Of a DNA stretch of 64,000 bases, positions 27,820 through 36,476 are shown one piece after another (within the stretch, counting starts at the first letter, position 1; each line of letters opens with the position of its first letter). The notes beneath the pieces were generated by a model that was not told the origin of the DNA, searched no databases, and was given only the letters and a program-made list of their open reading frames with translations. The position numbers and the translations under genes were made by a program. Origin of the DNA: Cohnella sp. WQ 127256 (GTDB lineage Bacteria; Bacillota; Bacilli; Paenibacillales; Paenibacillaceae); the NCBI RefSeq assembly GCF_024519285.1, contig NZ_JAMZCY010000001.1, positions 1,178,001-1,242,000 on the forward strand. The letters run 5' to 3'.

Positions 27820-27845
27820 ATGGGACCCTAAGGGTCCCATTGTTG
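27820..27845 (+). terminator. terminator between convergent genes
   Basis: A 9-bp perfect stem (ATGGGACCC with GGGTCCCAT) with a TAA loop, followed by TGTTGTT on the plus strand. It separates the phosphatase gene from the convergent DUF3889 gene. Confidence 0.75.
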
Positions 27846-28184
27846 TTAATTAGTTTCTAGGAACTTGATCGATATAATCTGATCATTCGTTGTATGAAAA
27901 CGGATCGAAATCCGCACCCCGAACTCATGCTTACTGTCCTTTAGCCACAGTTTAAATGTCTCTTCGGCAATTCCCTCTGAAACTTGGGTACGCCCGACAT
28001 GCAAATAGTCAACAATATCGGCTTGATACTTGGCCTTCGTTTGAACCATGGCGAGTTCTCCCCATTTGGCATATTCGGGCTGAATGGAGAATGCATTTGC
28101 TATCGGAGTCAATACCTGACTGCTTAATATAATCGTTACACTTAAACCGATAACGAGCAGTAAAGAACGTAACGCAATTATCAT
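27846..28184 (-). CDS. DUF3889-type small secreted or anchored protein
   Basis: About 112 residues. An N-terminal hydrophobic segment (IALRSLLLVIGLSVTIILSS) is a signal peptide or anchor. The rest matches DUF3889 by eye: QPEYAKWGELAMVQTKAKY, DYLHVGRTQV, ETFKLWLKD and EFGVRISIRF. The function of this Bacillales family is unknown. I prefer ATG at 28184, with AAGGTG upstream, over a TTG 7 codons earlier. Confidence 0.75.
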   Translation of the reverse strand: MIIALRSLLLVIGLSVTIILSSQVLTPIANAFSIQPEYAKWGELAMVQTKAKYQADIVDYLHVGRTQVSEGIAEETFKLWLKDSKHEFGVRISIRFHTTNDQIISIKFLETN

Positions 28185-28227
28185 AATTACACCTTCACTT
28201 TCCAACTAGCTGATAATTACTGAGCAT

Positions 28228-29613
28228 TTATAGGGGATGAATCATTTGTTCTGGTCGAACGATCTCATCGAATTGAGCTTCAGTCAACAAGCCGCTTTGC
28301 ATAGCAGCCTCCTTCAAGGTGAGTCCCTTACTATGGGCGGACTTAGCGATAGCTGCTGCATTCTCGTAACCGATATGCGGATTAAGAGCAGTGACAAGCA
28401 TTAAGGAGCGCTCTACATTCTCTTGAATTACCGCAAGATTTGCTTCTATACCGACTGCGCAGTTATCATTCCAGGAAACTATGGCATCTGACAGCAACCT
28501 CGTGGTTTGCAGGAAATTGTAGATGATGACAGGCTTGAACACGTTTAGTTCAAAATTTCCTTGGCTAGCCGCAATTCCTATCGTGATATCGTTACCCATA
28601 ACCTGTGCCACAACCATCGTCAGCGCTTCAGACTGTGTGGGATTCACTTTTCCCGGCATGATGGAGCTTCCGGGTTCGTTCGCGGGGATGGTGATTTCGC
28701 CAATCCCGCTTCTTGGCCCACTTGCAAGCCATCTCACATCGTTGGCAATCTTCATCAGATCAGCAGCTAAAGCCTTCAGTGCTCCGTGAACATACACGAG
28801 TTCATCATGACTAGTGAGCGCATGAAACTTATTGTGTGCGGTTTCGAATGTTTTCCCGCTTAATTCACTAATCTTATTCGCAACCTTCGCACCGAATTGG
28901 GGGTGGGCATTGATCCCCGTTCCTACGGCTGTACCACCAATGGCTAGCTCTCTTAGGCTCTTTGAGCTTTCTTGTATCATGTGAGTTGTTTTGTCTAGCA
29001 TTCTCACCCAACCGCTCATCTCCTGCCCGAGAGTAAGAGGGGTAGCATCTTGTAAGTGTGTCCGACCGATCTTGATTACATTAGCGAATTGATTGCTCAT
29101 GAGGTCTAATGTTTCTTTCAGCTTCTTGATCGCAGGGAGAACCTGGTCTTCGACCGCGATAAGAGCGGCAATATGCATTGCAGTTGGAAAAGTATCGTTG
29201 GAGCTCTGAGATTTATTCACATCATCGTTCGGATGAACACGAAGATCACTACCTTCAGCAATTAAGAGCTGATTGGCACGATTGGCAATGACTTCGTTGA
29301 CGTTCATATTGGATTGCGTGCCGCTACCTGTTTGCCATACCGCAAGAGGGAAGTGACTATCCCATCTTCCTTGTATGATCTCATCTGCTGCTGTAATTAC
29401 CGCGTTAGCCTTAGCACTGTCCAGCTTACCAAGCTCAAGGTTTACGATTGCTGCGCTTTTCTTGAGCAAGGCGAATACATGGATTAATTCGATAGGCATT
29501 TTCTCCATACCAATTCGAAAATTGGCTAAGCTACGCTCTGTTTGCGCACCCCAAAGCTTATCTGATGGCACTTTTACCTCTCCAAGAGAGTCTTTCTCGA
29601 TTCGGAATTCCAT
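28228..29613 (-). CDS. fumC: class II fumarate hydratase
   Basis: 461 residues, normal for FumC, the iron-independent TCA-cycle enzyme converting fumarate and malate. The superfamily signature [15 protein letters not shown], the substrate-site [14 protein letters not shown] and the catalytic-region [16 protein letters not shown] are all present. I choose the ATG at 29613 because GAGGTG lies 6 nt upstream; the GTG two codons earlier would touch that site. It is monocistronic, between oppositely placed genes. Confidence 0.96.
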   Translation of the reverse strand: MEFRIEKDSLGEVKVPSDKLWGAQTERSLANFRIGMEKMPIELIHVFALLKKSAAIVNLELGKLDSAKANAVITAADEIIQGRWDSHFPLAVWQTGSGTQSNMNVNEVIANRANQLLIAEGSDLRVHPNDDVNKSQSSNDTFPTAMHIAALIAVEDQVLPAIKKLKETLDLMSNQFANVIKIGRTHLQDATPLTLGQEMSGWVRMLDKTTHMIQESSKSLRELAIGGTAVGTGINAHPQFGAKVANKISELSGKTFETAHNKFHALTSHDELVYVHGALKALAADLMKIANDVRWLASGPRSGIGEITIPANEPGSSIMPGKVNPTQSEALTMVVAQVMGNDITIGIAASQGNFELNVFKPVIIYNFLQTTRLLSDAIVSWNDNCAVGIEANLAVIQENVERSLMLVTALNPHIGYENAAAIAKSAHSKGLTLKEAAMQSGLLTEAQFDEIVRPEQMIHPL

Positions 29614-29747
29614 AGACACACCTCACATTCGATTAATGGGTAAGGAAGAAGATGAGCATTAAGCGTAGGATTCATCTTATATAACAAAATTAAACATAAG
29701 CTTCGGAAATGAAAAAATAATTATTCTCTAACCCAGATTATGAAAGT

Positions 29748-29753
29748 TATAAT
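29748..29753 (+). promoter_or_regulatory. -10 box giving a probable leaderless start for the DUF3990 gene
   Basis: TATAAT ends 6 bp before the ATG at 29760, so transcription would begin at or next to the start codon. No ribosome binding site precedes that ATG. The -35 region (about 29724-29730) is weak. Confidence 0.45.
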
Positions 29754-29759
29754 AGATTC

Positions 29760-30413
29760 ATGTTCTACACAGCTGAGTCGTTGGAGGTGCCTCTCATATC
29801 TATAGATGTTGTATTTCCGGCTAGTGTATATCACGGCACAGTGGATATTCATCTTGAATCATTCAAGGAACGCTTATTGAATAAGAAGTATTGGAAATAC
29901 GGTCGAGATTTTGGCCAAGGGTTCTATACAACGAACTCAATCGAGCAAGCTAAGTCATGGGCTCGATCTATGCGAGATAAGCTGAATGAGGGAAATCCCT
30001 GTGTGTTAGAGATCAACATAGATACACAACGACTGAGTAGCGAGCCTAGTTATCATATTTTCACAGGCATTTCCTCCAAATGGGCGAAATATATATATCA
30101 ACACCGGACAGTCCCCACCATGGGAGAAGACCCTTGTCAATGCCACGCGAATATCATCATAGGTCCAATGGCTGATGCCGATACTGGTAAGATTGTGCAG
30201 AATGGGGTAAGATTGAAGAAGGATAGTGAATGGTTTCTGGACAAGATCACGCGTAATCATTCGAATCGACAGCTCGACAGTATGGAGCTTGGTAATCAGA
30301 TTGCTTTTAGTGATGAGAACCTCGCACCCATGCTTACAATTACCGGCATTTATCTCTACCAAGGAAGAAGGTGGCGCTATAATGGCAACGGGGAAGAGAT
30401 TAAGCAACTATGA
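29760..30413 (+). CDS. DUF3990 protein, ADP-ribosyltransferase-like
   Basis: 217 residues. After a short lead, SVYHGTVDIH, then DFGQGFYTTNSIEQAKSWAR, and later PCVLEINID form the DUF3990 pattern, a family placed near the ADP-ribosyltransferase fold (H-G-T, then a Y-T-T or S-T-S-type strand). A conserved catalytic Glu is not obvious from reading alone. The start is probably the ATG at 29760 on a leaderless mRNA; a GGAGGTG at 29783-29789 lies inside the frame and might serve a shorter form. The last 32 bp overlap the next gene. A toxin role is an inference only. Confidence 0.7.
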   Translation: MFYTAESLEVPLISIDVVFPASVYHGTVDIHLESFKERLLNKKYWKYGRDFGQGFYTTNSIEQAKSWARSMRDKLNEGNPCVLEINIDTQRLSSEPSYHIFTGISSKWAKYIYQHRTVPTMGEDPCQCHANIIIGPMADADTGKIVQNGVRLKKDSEWFLDKITRNHSNRQLDSMELGNQIAFSDENLAPMLTITGIYLYQGRRWRYNGNGEEIKQL

Positions 30414-30639
30414 GAAAGCCATTGCAACTGAACTCCAAACGCTGTTCGATTACACACCTGTGGAAGCTAAAGAAATTGTGGATGAATATAGAGCAGTGAT
30501 GGAAATGCTCGGCGGCTATCCGATGGCAGCGGACTATGCGGAATATTTCCACAAAGCCAAGCAAGAAGGACGAACGGGCAAAGAATGGTTGAACGCCATT
30601 ATGAAGAGAAGAGAAGAAGCTGCGGCTGTCGCTCAATAA
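30382..30639 (+). CDS. small helical protein overlapping the DUF3990 gene
   Basis: 85 residues, predicted mostly helical and charged (MATGKRLSNYEKAIATEL at the start; EAKEIVDEYRAVMEMLGGYP in the middle). AAGGTGG lies 8 nt before the ATG, inside the DUF3990 gene. I do not recognise the family, but small DUF3791-like helical proteins often neighbour DUF3990 genes. The overlapping order fits a paired system, with this protein as possible partner or antidote. That is not proven. Confidence 0.75.
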   Translation: MATGKRLSNYEKAIATELQTLFDYTPVEAKEIVDEYRAVMEMLGGYPMAADYAEYFHKAKQEGRTGKEWLNAIMKRREEAAAVAQ

Positions 30640-30640
30640 T

Positions 30641-30672
30641 GAAAAAAACCACTCCTCTGAGTGGTTTTTTCA
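30641..30672. terminator. bidirectional terminator
   Basis: AAAAAACCACTC, loop CTCT, then GAGTGGTTTTTT: a perfect stem with A- and T-tracts on both sides, between the convergent small-protein gene and xerS. Confidence 0.93.
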
Positions 30673-30675
30673 TGA

Positions 30676-31761
30676 TTAGCCTTCCTCTTTACGACGATCA
30701 ATGGCTTCAGCCATCGTTTTGTCGGTGAGATGGGCATAAATTTGTGTCGTTTCTGGTGAGGCATGTCCAAGCTGCTCTTGGGTTTTATATAGATCATTAC
30801 TTAAGTAGTAATCGGTGGCAAATGAGTGCCGGAGCTTATGTACGGACAAGAAGGGTTTGCCGAATCGTTTGGCATATTTCATGACCATTTCCTGTATCGC
30901 TCGCTTGGTCATGCGTGAGCCCTCCTTTTTCCCATTGGCGATAGCAAGGAATAGGGCTTTTTCTTTCTTCGGTGCTTTATATCTGGATTCACGCTGTCCT
31001 AAGTACTCCTCTAGATCGCTAATGGCCTCTTGCCGGAAGTAAACTGGAGTTTTGAACGTATCGTCATTTTTCCCTTTGCGGAACACATATACAAGCCTTT
31101 TCTTGAAGTCGACATCGTCCATATTCAGGTTGACGAGCTCAGATACCCGCAAGCCAGAATTGAGGATGAGGCTGACAATACAGCAATCGCGAATGCGATT
31201 TAACTCATGGGAGTAGATGGCTTGTTTATTCGCCGCCACGTCATGTGCATAGTCTAATTTAATGTAGTTAATGAATTCAATAATCTCTTGTTCCTGAAGT
31301 AGTTTGCCTTCAAGCTTTGCAGCAGTATCTTTAGGCTTCTGAGTCCGTTTAACCGATACCTTGGCCATGACATTACGCTTCAATAGCGGGTAAAAGTTAT
31401 CATCTTCGGCAATTTGACTTAAATAGTGGAACAAGGAACGTAGGGAGGATAGCTTGCGGGAGATCGTTGTCTTCGTATTAGCGTTGTCTCGTTTTGTAGC
31501 GAGATGCATTCGGAAGTTATCGACACTATCCATATGGAGACGTTCCAGGTCTTCGAGAGGGACTTCTGTCATTTTTGCTGCAGAAGTTAACCCCTCCGCC
31601 ATTAACCACGACAGAAATACTTCATAATCTCTTATATACTCCAACAGGGAAGAGGGCGATAGGTCGGGAAGCTTATAATTCATGAACTTCTCCACGTACC
31701 AAGGCATCCTCGGGATACGTTGATCTAGCTCTTCACGATCCTTGCGTTTCTGTAAGTTCAT
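30676..31761 (-). CDS. xerS: tyrosine recombinase XerS
   Basis: 361 residues, the length of single-subunit XerS that resolves chromosome dimers at difSL in many Firmicutes. The N-terminal SAM-like core-binding domain (about 20-145) precedes the catalytic domain, with Arg in SGLRVSEL, HKLRH, His in LGHASPETTQ and the nucleophile Tyr in IYAHL. The ATG follows GAGGTGAAGG. It is monocistronic. A phage-type integrase is less likely, given the length and the N-terminal WYVEKFMNYKLPDLSPSSL pattern of XerS. Confidence 0.85.
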   Translation of the reverse strand: MNLQKRKDREELDQRIPRMPWYVEKFMNYKLPDLSPSSLLEYIRDYEVFLSWLMAEGLTSAAKMTEVPLEDLERLHMDSVDNFRMHLATKRDNANTKTTISRKLSSLRSLFHYLSQIAEDDNFYPLLKRNVMAKVSVKRTQKPKDTAAKLEGKLLQEQEIIEFINYIKLDYAHDVAANKQAIYSHELNRIRDCCIVSLILNSGLRVSELVNLNMDDVDFKKRLVYVFRKGKNDDTFKTPVYFRQEAISDLEEYLGQRESRYKAPKKEKALFLAIANGKKEGSRMTKRAIQEMVMKYAKRFGKPFLSVHKLRHSFATDYYLSNDLYKTQEQLGHASPETTQIYAHLTDKTMAEAIDRRKEEG

Positions 31762-31857
31762 TCCTTCACCTCATTCGGTATAGTTCAAATGTAAGGGGTA
31801 TAGCTGAAAAGATCAAGATGTCCAGCGGCGCATTGTTTGATAAGTTTAAATTGACTC

Positions 31858-31909
31858 TTGACAAGAAGTTTGGATGCCATTAGTCTATTAATTAATAAAC
31901 CTAATTAAT
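31858..31909 (+). promoter_or_regulatory. promoter and ROK-type operator before the ROK gene
   Basis: TTGACA at 31858-31863 is a good -35; the -10 lies near 31881-31887 (TAGTCT, weak). The 8-bp arms ATTAATTA (31887-31894) and TAATTAAT (31902-31909) form an inverted repeat with a 7-bp spacer where transcription should start. The layout fits autorepression. Confidence 0.65.
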
Positions 31910-31942
31910 GAAATGTTTTCTAGTCAGAAAAGAGGAATAGCA

Positions 31943-33157
31943 TTGGTTAAACGCTCGGCGGATCAAAGGCTTATCCGTCTTACGAATCAGAAGCTCATTA
32001 TGGATACCATTCGATCTAACGAAAGCGCTACGAGAAGTAGCCTCTCGAAAGCTCTCCAATTAAGCGTGCCTAGCGTATGTACGAACGTTGACCAGTTGAT
32101 TGATCTTGGGATAATTCGGGAGACAGGTGAGGAGATCTCGAGTGTCGGCCGCAAAGCCAAAATGCTGAAGATGAACTACAATTTCGGATATCTCGTTTCG
32201 ATTGATCTTAGTAATCCTTGCATCACACTCGCGATCAGTAACTTGAAACCGACCATTCTCGATGAGCTCAAGTTTGACCTGGAACAATTTGAACTTGAAC
32301 AACTGATGGATCTGTTATTTCAAAACATCGATAAACTATTGAACACCAGTGGGCTGCCTCTTCATCATTTATTAGCGATCTCCCTTTCCGTACCGGGAAT
32401 CGTAGACAGTAAGAAGGGGATTGCTCATTGTGGATCCTACTTGTCCCCGTTGGGTGAAGTACATTTTCAAGAATTATTACAACAAAAATATGATGTTCCT
32501 GTCCTGGTACAGAAGGATATTGATGCTGCTGTCTTAGCGGAAACGAATTATGGAATCGCTAAGGAACGCAGGGATGTCGTATTCGTAAGCGCAGACGTTG
32601 GCGTCGGACTTGGTATCGTACTGAACGGGAGCCTATTCAAGGGTAGCACGTATGCTGCAGGAGAAATGTGCAATTTCGTTATGGATAAAGATGAACAAGC
32701 GAAAGAAATCTCCGAACGAAGATTAGTCGATTTCGTTTCCGTCAAATCGCTCGTTCATGCGGTTAGAAGAGATATCGCTTCTGGTGCACAAAGCAAAGTT
32801 CTGAATGATGCAGGGGGACAAATCGATAAGATCGATTTTAACACAATCATTAAAGGGACTCTCGCAGATGATCCTCTATGCGTCAAACATGTTTCCGAGT
32901 GTGCTCGCATCATGGGGATCGCTGTAACAAATATGTTATTATTACTCGACTTGGAGTGCGTCGTACTCGGGGGCGGTTTCGTATCACTGGGAGCTCATTA
33001 TACGGACACGTTAACTGCTGAAGTACATAAGCATATTCCTACCAATCCCCTTATTGTAATAACAGAGCTAAAGAACAAAGCCGTGTTGATGGGCAGCATC
33101 AGTATCGGGTTGGATTCCATCTTCAATGAAGTATTAGTGGAAAAGTCTTTAGGATGA
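31943..33157 (+). CDS. ROK-family transcriptional repressor (XylR/NagC-like)
   Basis: About 404 residues: an N-terminal winged helix (SATRSSLSKALQLSVPSVCTNVDQL) and a ROK sugar-kinase-like domain (about 75-400) with VFVSADVGVGLGIVLNG, TYAAGEMCNF and the late LECVVLGGGFVSLG. Such proteins bind operators without ligand and release them on binding sugar. I start at TTG 31943 because AGAGGA lies 6 nt upstream; ATG 31913 has no such site. Operators on both sides of the gene suggest it controls itself and the downstream ABC operon. Confidence 0.9.
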   Translation: MVKRSADQRLIRLTNQKLIMDTIRSNESATRSSLSKALQLSVPSVCTNVDQLIDLGIIRETGEEISSVGRKAKMLKMNYNFGYLVSIDLSNPCITLAISNLKPTILDELKFDLEQFELEQLMDLLFQNIDKLLNTSGLPLHHLLAISLSVPGIVDSKKGIAHCGSYLSPLGEVHFQELLQQKYDVPVLVQKDIDAAVLAETNYGIAKERRDVVFVSADVGVGLGIVLNGSLFKGSTYAAGEMCNFVMDKDEQAKEISERRLVDFVSVKSLVHAVRRDIASGAQSKVLNDAGGQIDKIDFNTIIKGTLADDPLCVKHVSECARIMGIAVTNMLLLLDLECVVLGGGFVSLGAHYTDTLTAEVHKHIPTNPLIVITELKNKAVLMGSISIGLDSIFNEVLVEKSLG

Positions 33158-33173
33158 TGACTTTTCCTCCTCT

Positions 33174-33200
33174 ATTAGTTAGGAAACTTAATTAACTAAT
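33174..33200 (+). promoter_or_regulatory. ROK-type operator before the sugar-binding-protein gene
   Basis: ATTAGTTA (33174-33181) and TAACTAAT (33193-33200) form a perfect 8-bp inverted repeat with an 11-bp spacer, resembling XylR-type operators and related to the one before the ROK gene. It lies 70 bp before the binding-protein start. Confidence 0.7.
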
Positions 33201-33269
33201 GATTGTTTCTTAGATGACTCTGTCGTCTAAGTTCAATATATAAATCTAAGAATAGGGGAGTTCAAGAAA

Positions 33270-34598
33270 ATGAGGATGGTCAAGGGAAGCAAGTTCACTG
33301 TCGTAATGCTATTAATGACGCTGGTGATCGGACTGCTGGCTGGCTGCGGCGGAGAGAACAAGGAGAAATCAAGTAATTCGAGTGATGTAAGCGCTAGCAG
33401 TGGCAGCAGTGAGAACACAGCATCGAAGTCGCCAGACAGTGATAAAGAGATTAAATTGCGGATGGCTACCCAGTTCGCTGGATCAGATCCATGGGTACCT
33501 GCTTGGACGGAAGCAATTAAAGCTTTCGAAGAGAAGTATCCTAACATTAAGATCGTCGACGAATCGACCCCAGTGAATCAAGAGGCGCTCCGCACAAAGA
33601 TCAAAGCAGACGCAGCAACTGGTAACCTAGCAGATGTCATGTTCTACTTCAATGGTAGCGAGACGAAGATGTTGGTGGAATCAGGAGAAATCGTTTCTTG
33701 GGAGGAAGAGCTGCAGAAAGATCCGGATTGGGCAGCTTTGTTCAACTCCTCTATTCTTGAAAAAGTGAAATACGAAGGTAAACAGTATTCCTTGCCTTAC
33801 ATCGGCTTCTATGAAGGATTGTTCTGGAACAAAACGCTATTCGACAAGCATCAATTGGCAGCTCCAACAACCTATGAAGCTTTCATGAAAGCAGTCGAAG
33901 TATTCGCCCAGAACGATATTATTCCATTTGCGACTTCGCTAACGACGCCTTACCTTCAAGAGGCACTTATACTTTCCTTAGTTGGACCAGAAGGGCAGCA
34001 GCAAGTGTATGATCCATCCTGGGCACCAGCAATTAACATCATTAAAGAATTAAATGAGAAAAAAGCGTTCCCTAAAGACGCTCTAACTCTCGATGATGAT
34101 AAAGCCCAAGCGCTATTCTCTGGAGAGAAAGCAGCAATGATGTTTAATGGTTCCTGGACTGCCGTCGGCCTATCCAAAAATCCAGGCATTCAAATTACGC
34201 CATTCCCGCTCGTTCCGGGGGGGAAAGGTGAGAACATGATCGTGTCGGGCTTTGGATCTGGTTGGTATATGAAGAATAACGAAGACAAAGCCAAATATGA
34301 TGCCTCTTTGTTGTTCATTAAGTTCATCACTTCACCAGAGGTCGCGGGTAAGTTTGCAGCGATTGGTGGCACATATGCGGTGCAAACCTTAGATTCCGGT
34401 AACACCGCAGAGCTATTGAAAGCAGGTAATGCTATGGTTGCCCAAGCTAAGGATTTCGTCATGCCAATCGATTCCTACGTATCGCGTGAGTCGTATACTG
34501 AGTTTCTTAAAGGGATTTCTTACGTAGCTCACAACAAGAAATCGGCTGAAGAAGTACTCGATCAGGCGAAGAAGCTAAGCGATCGAAATAAAGGCTAA
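33270..34598 (+). CDS. sugar ABC transporter substrate-binding lipoprotein
   Basis: 442 residues with a signal peptide and lipobox (VIGLLAGCGG, Cys near residue 28), followed by a Ser/Asn-rich linker and a CUT1-type binding fold (LRMATQFAGSDP, AFEEKYPNIK, YSLPYIGFYEGLFWNKTLF, FSGEKAAMMFNGSW). It feeds the two permeases encoded next. ROK control and the adjacent deacetylase point to an amino-sugar-containing or xyloside-like oligosaccharide. The substrate assignment is inferred. Confidence 0.93.
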   Translation: MRMVKGSKFTVVMLLMTLVIGLLAGCGGENKEKSSNSSDVSASSGSSENTASKSPDSDKEIKLRMATQFAGSDPWVPAWTEAIKAFEEKYPNIKIVDESTPVNQEALRTKIKADAATGNLADVMFYFNGSETKMLVESGEIVSWEEELQKDPDWAALFNSSILEKVKYEGKQYSLPYIGFYEGLFWNKTLFDKHQLAAPTTYEAFMKAVEVFAQNDIIPFATSLTTPYLQEALILSLVGPEGQQQVYDPSWAPAINIIKELNEKKAFPKDALTLDDDKAQALFSGEKAAMMFNGSWTAVGLSKNPGIQITPFPLVPGGKGENMIVSGFGSGWYMKNNEDKAKYDASLLFIKFITSPEVAGKFAAIGGTYAVQTLDSGNTAELLKAGNAMVAQAKDFVMPIDSYVSRESYTEFLKGISYVAHNKKSAEEVLDQAKKLSDRNKG

Positions 34599-34615
34599 AC
34601 GGTAAAGGCTGGCGT

Positions 34616-34649
34616 CCCTGGGATGCTGACGAAATGTCGAATCCCAGGG
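34616..34649 (+). terminator. intra-operon hairpin between binding-protein and permease genes
   Basis: CCCTGGGAT (34616-34624) and ATCCCAGGG (34641-34649) form a perfect 9-bp stem. No U-run follows, so stabilisation of the upstream mRNA end is more likely than termination. Confidence 0.55.
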
Positions 34650-34678
34650 GCATGCCTCCTAGAGGAGGAATACCGGTT

Positions 34679-35548
34679 GTGAATTTCAAAGATAAAAGAT
34701 ATATTGTGCTTTTCCTAGCTCCGACGGTTATTCTATTATTCGCGTTTCTGTTATATCCTTTGCTACAATCGGTATATTACAGCTTCACCGATTGGTACAA
34801 TTTCTCGAACGAAAAGACGTTTATTGGATTGGATAATTACAAACAGTTGATCGAAGATCCAGTCGTCGGCATCGCTTTGAGAAATACGTTGATACTCACT
34901 TTGGGAGCGATTGTATTGCAAGCTGGAGGAGGGCTGGCACTCGCGCTATTGACGGATAGCGTTAAGCGGGGGTTCAAGTTTTTCCGTACGGTGTTTTTCT
35001 TCCCAATTGTGATCTCAGGAACAGCTATCGGATTGATGTTCTCGATTATTTACAATTACGATTACGGCCTTTTGAACGCAATTATGCGGACATTCGGTAT
35101 ACCTGAGCAAGTATGGCTTACAGAGAATAGCTCTATTTACCTCGTATTGATTCCGATTTTATGGCAATATGTTGGCTTTTATTTCGTAATCTTCCTAACG
35201 GGCATGTCCAAAATTCCCGAGGATATTTACGAATCGGCACAGCTGGATGGAATTACGGGTCTCCAGAAAGCATTTAAGATCACGATACCGCTGCTACGGG
35301 ACGTCATCGCCTCATGTCTCACACTAGCAACAGCTGGTGCACTCAAAGTATTCGACGTCGTCTATATCGTAACGAAAGGTGGCCCAATGAACTCCAGTGA
35401 GCTACTTAGTACTTACATGTATGACAAGGCGTTTAATGGACAAAACGTTGGGTATGCAAGTACGATCGTCATCACCATGATGTTGCTTGGCGTTATGATT
35501 ACCGTACTTCTAAATAAAGCCGTAAAGAAAGATACGATTAGCTACTGA
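34679..35548 (+). CDS. sugar ABC transporter permease, MalF/UgpA type
   Basis: 289 residues and six helices, with the EAA loop DIYESAQLDGITGLQKAFKI. I choose GTG 34679 because AGAGGAGG lies 10 nt upstream and the protein then begins MNFKDKRYIVLFLAPT as relatives do; the in-frame ATG 34634 would place that site inside the gene. It forms the transport channel with the next permease. Confidence 0.92.
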   Translation: MNFKDKRYIVLFLAPTVILLFAFLLYPLLQSVYYSFTDWYNFSNEKTFIGLDNYKQLIEDPVVGIALRNTLILTLGAIVLQAGGGLALALLTDSVKRGFKFFRTVFFFPIVISGTAIGLMFSIIYNYDYGLLNAIMRTFGIPEQVWLTENSSIYLVLIPILWQYVGFYFVIFLTGMSKIPEDIYESAQLDGITGLQKAFKITIPLLRDVIASCLTLATAGALKVFDVVYIVTKGGPMNSSELLSTYMYDKAFNGQNVGYASTIVITMMLLGVMITVLLNKAVKKDTISY

Positions 35549-35587
35549 ATGAAACCTTTCAGCAGCTTAAGCAGGTAGGTGAAAGTC

Positions 35588-36457
35588 ATGTCAACTTTAG
35601 CTGGAACGCTCGGTATTAAGCCAAGTAGACGCTCTTATACGAGCAAGGTATTCATTTATGCTCTTCTTATCGCCTGGTCTTGCACGACCATACTGCCACT
35701 AATTTGGGTGCTGTTGAATAGCTTCAAATCTTCCGAGGAAATATTGACGAACGCCTTTGGATTACCTGAAGCCTATCGATTCATCAATTACGTTAAGTTA
35801 AATGAATATGGCAATATTAATATGATGAAGGGTTTCCTGAATAGTCTAATCATCTCAGGTTCCGTCGTGCTTGGTGTCGCTTTTGTCGCAGGTCTTGCTT
35901 CCTTCGTGTTATCTCGTTTTCAATTCGTGGGCAAACAGCTCTTTCATGTGCTATTTGTCGTATGTATGTTGCTGCCACAATTCGCTGTAATTATTCCTAA
36001 CTTCATTATTATTAAGGAATTAGGCCTTAATGGGACTTACTTGTCCGTCATTTTACCGCAAATCGCGGGTAATTTAAGTTTTGCGATTATTATGATGACA
36101 GGATTCATGTCCTCCTTACCCGCGGAGTTAGAGGAAGCGGCAGTTGTGGATGGAGCAAGTATTATGAAAATATATTATCGAATTATTATTCCGCTCTGTA
36201 TACCGATATTCTCTACAGTATCGATTATGATTTTCTTATGGTCGTATAATGAACTGTTGATGCCACTTGTTTACTTGCCGATTCGAGATATGCAGCCCAT
36301 TTCCGTGTTATTATCGCTTGTATCTAATGCCTACGGAACGGATTATGGCGCCATGATGGCAGCGATTGCGATTTCAATCCTACCGCTGCTCGTTCTATAT
36401 ATGATTTCGCAGGAAACCGTTATTAAAGGCCTGACCGCGGGTGCGGTTAAAGGCTAA
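35588..36457 (+). CDS. sugar ABC transporter permease, MalG/UgpE type
   Basis: 289 residues and six helices, with the EAA loop ELEEAAVVDGASIMKIYYRI and the C-terminal VIKGLTAGAVKG. ATG 35588 follows GGTAGGTG; a GTG three codons earlier overlaps it. The gap to the first permease gene is 39 bp and the PIG-L gene begins 19 bp after the stop, so all are one operon. Confidence 0.92.
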   Translation: MSTLAGTLGIKPSRRSYTSKVFIYALLIAWSCTTILPLIWVLLNSFKSSEEILTNAFGLPEAYRFINYVKLNEYGNINMMKGFLNSLIISGSVVLGVAFVAGLASFVLSRFQFVGKQLFHVLFVVCMLLPQFAVIIPNFIIIKELGLNGTYLSVILPQIAGNLSFAIIMMTGFMSSLPAELEEAAVVDGASIMKIYYRIIIPLCIPIFSTVSIMIFLWSYNELLMPLVYLPIRDMQPISVLLSLVSNAYGTDYGAMMAAIAISILPLLVLYMISQETVIKGLTAGAVKG

Positions 36458-36476
36458 ACTTTGGAGGAAACTAGCA

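Noticed and set aside
30676-31761. XerS as the recombinase that moves the cassettes
   Set aside because: It lies 27 kb away, has the length and motifs of the chromosome-dimer resolvase, and nothing links it to the repeat.
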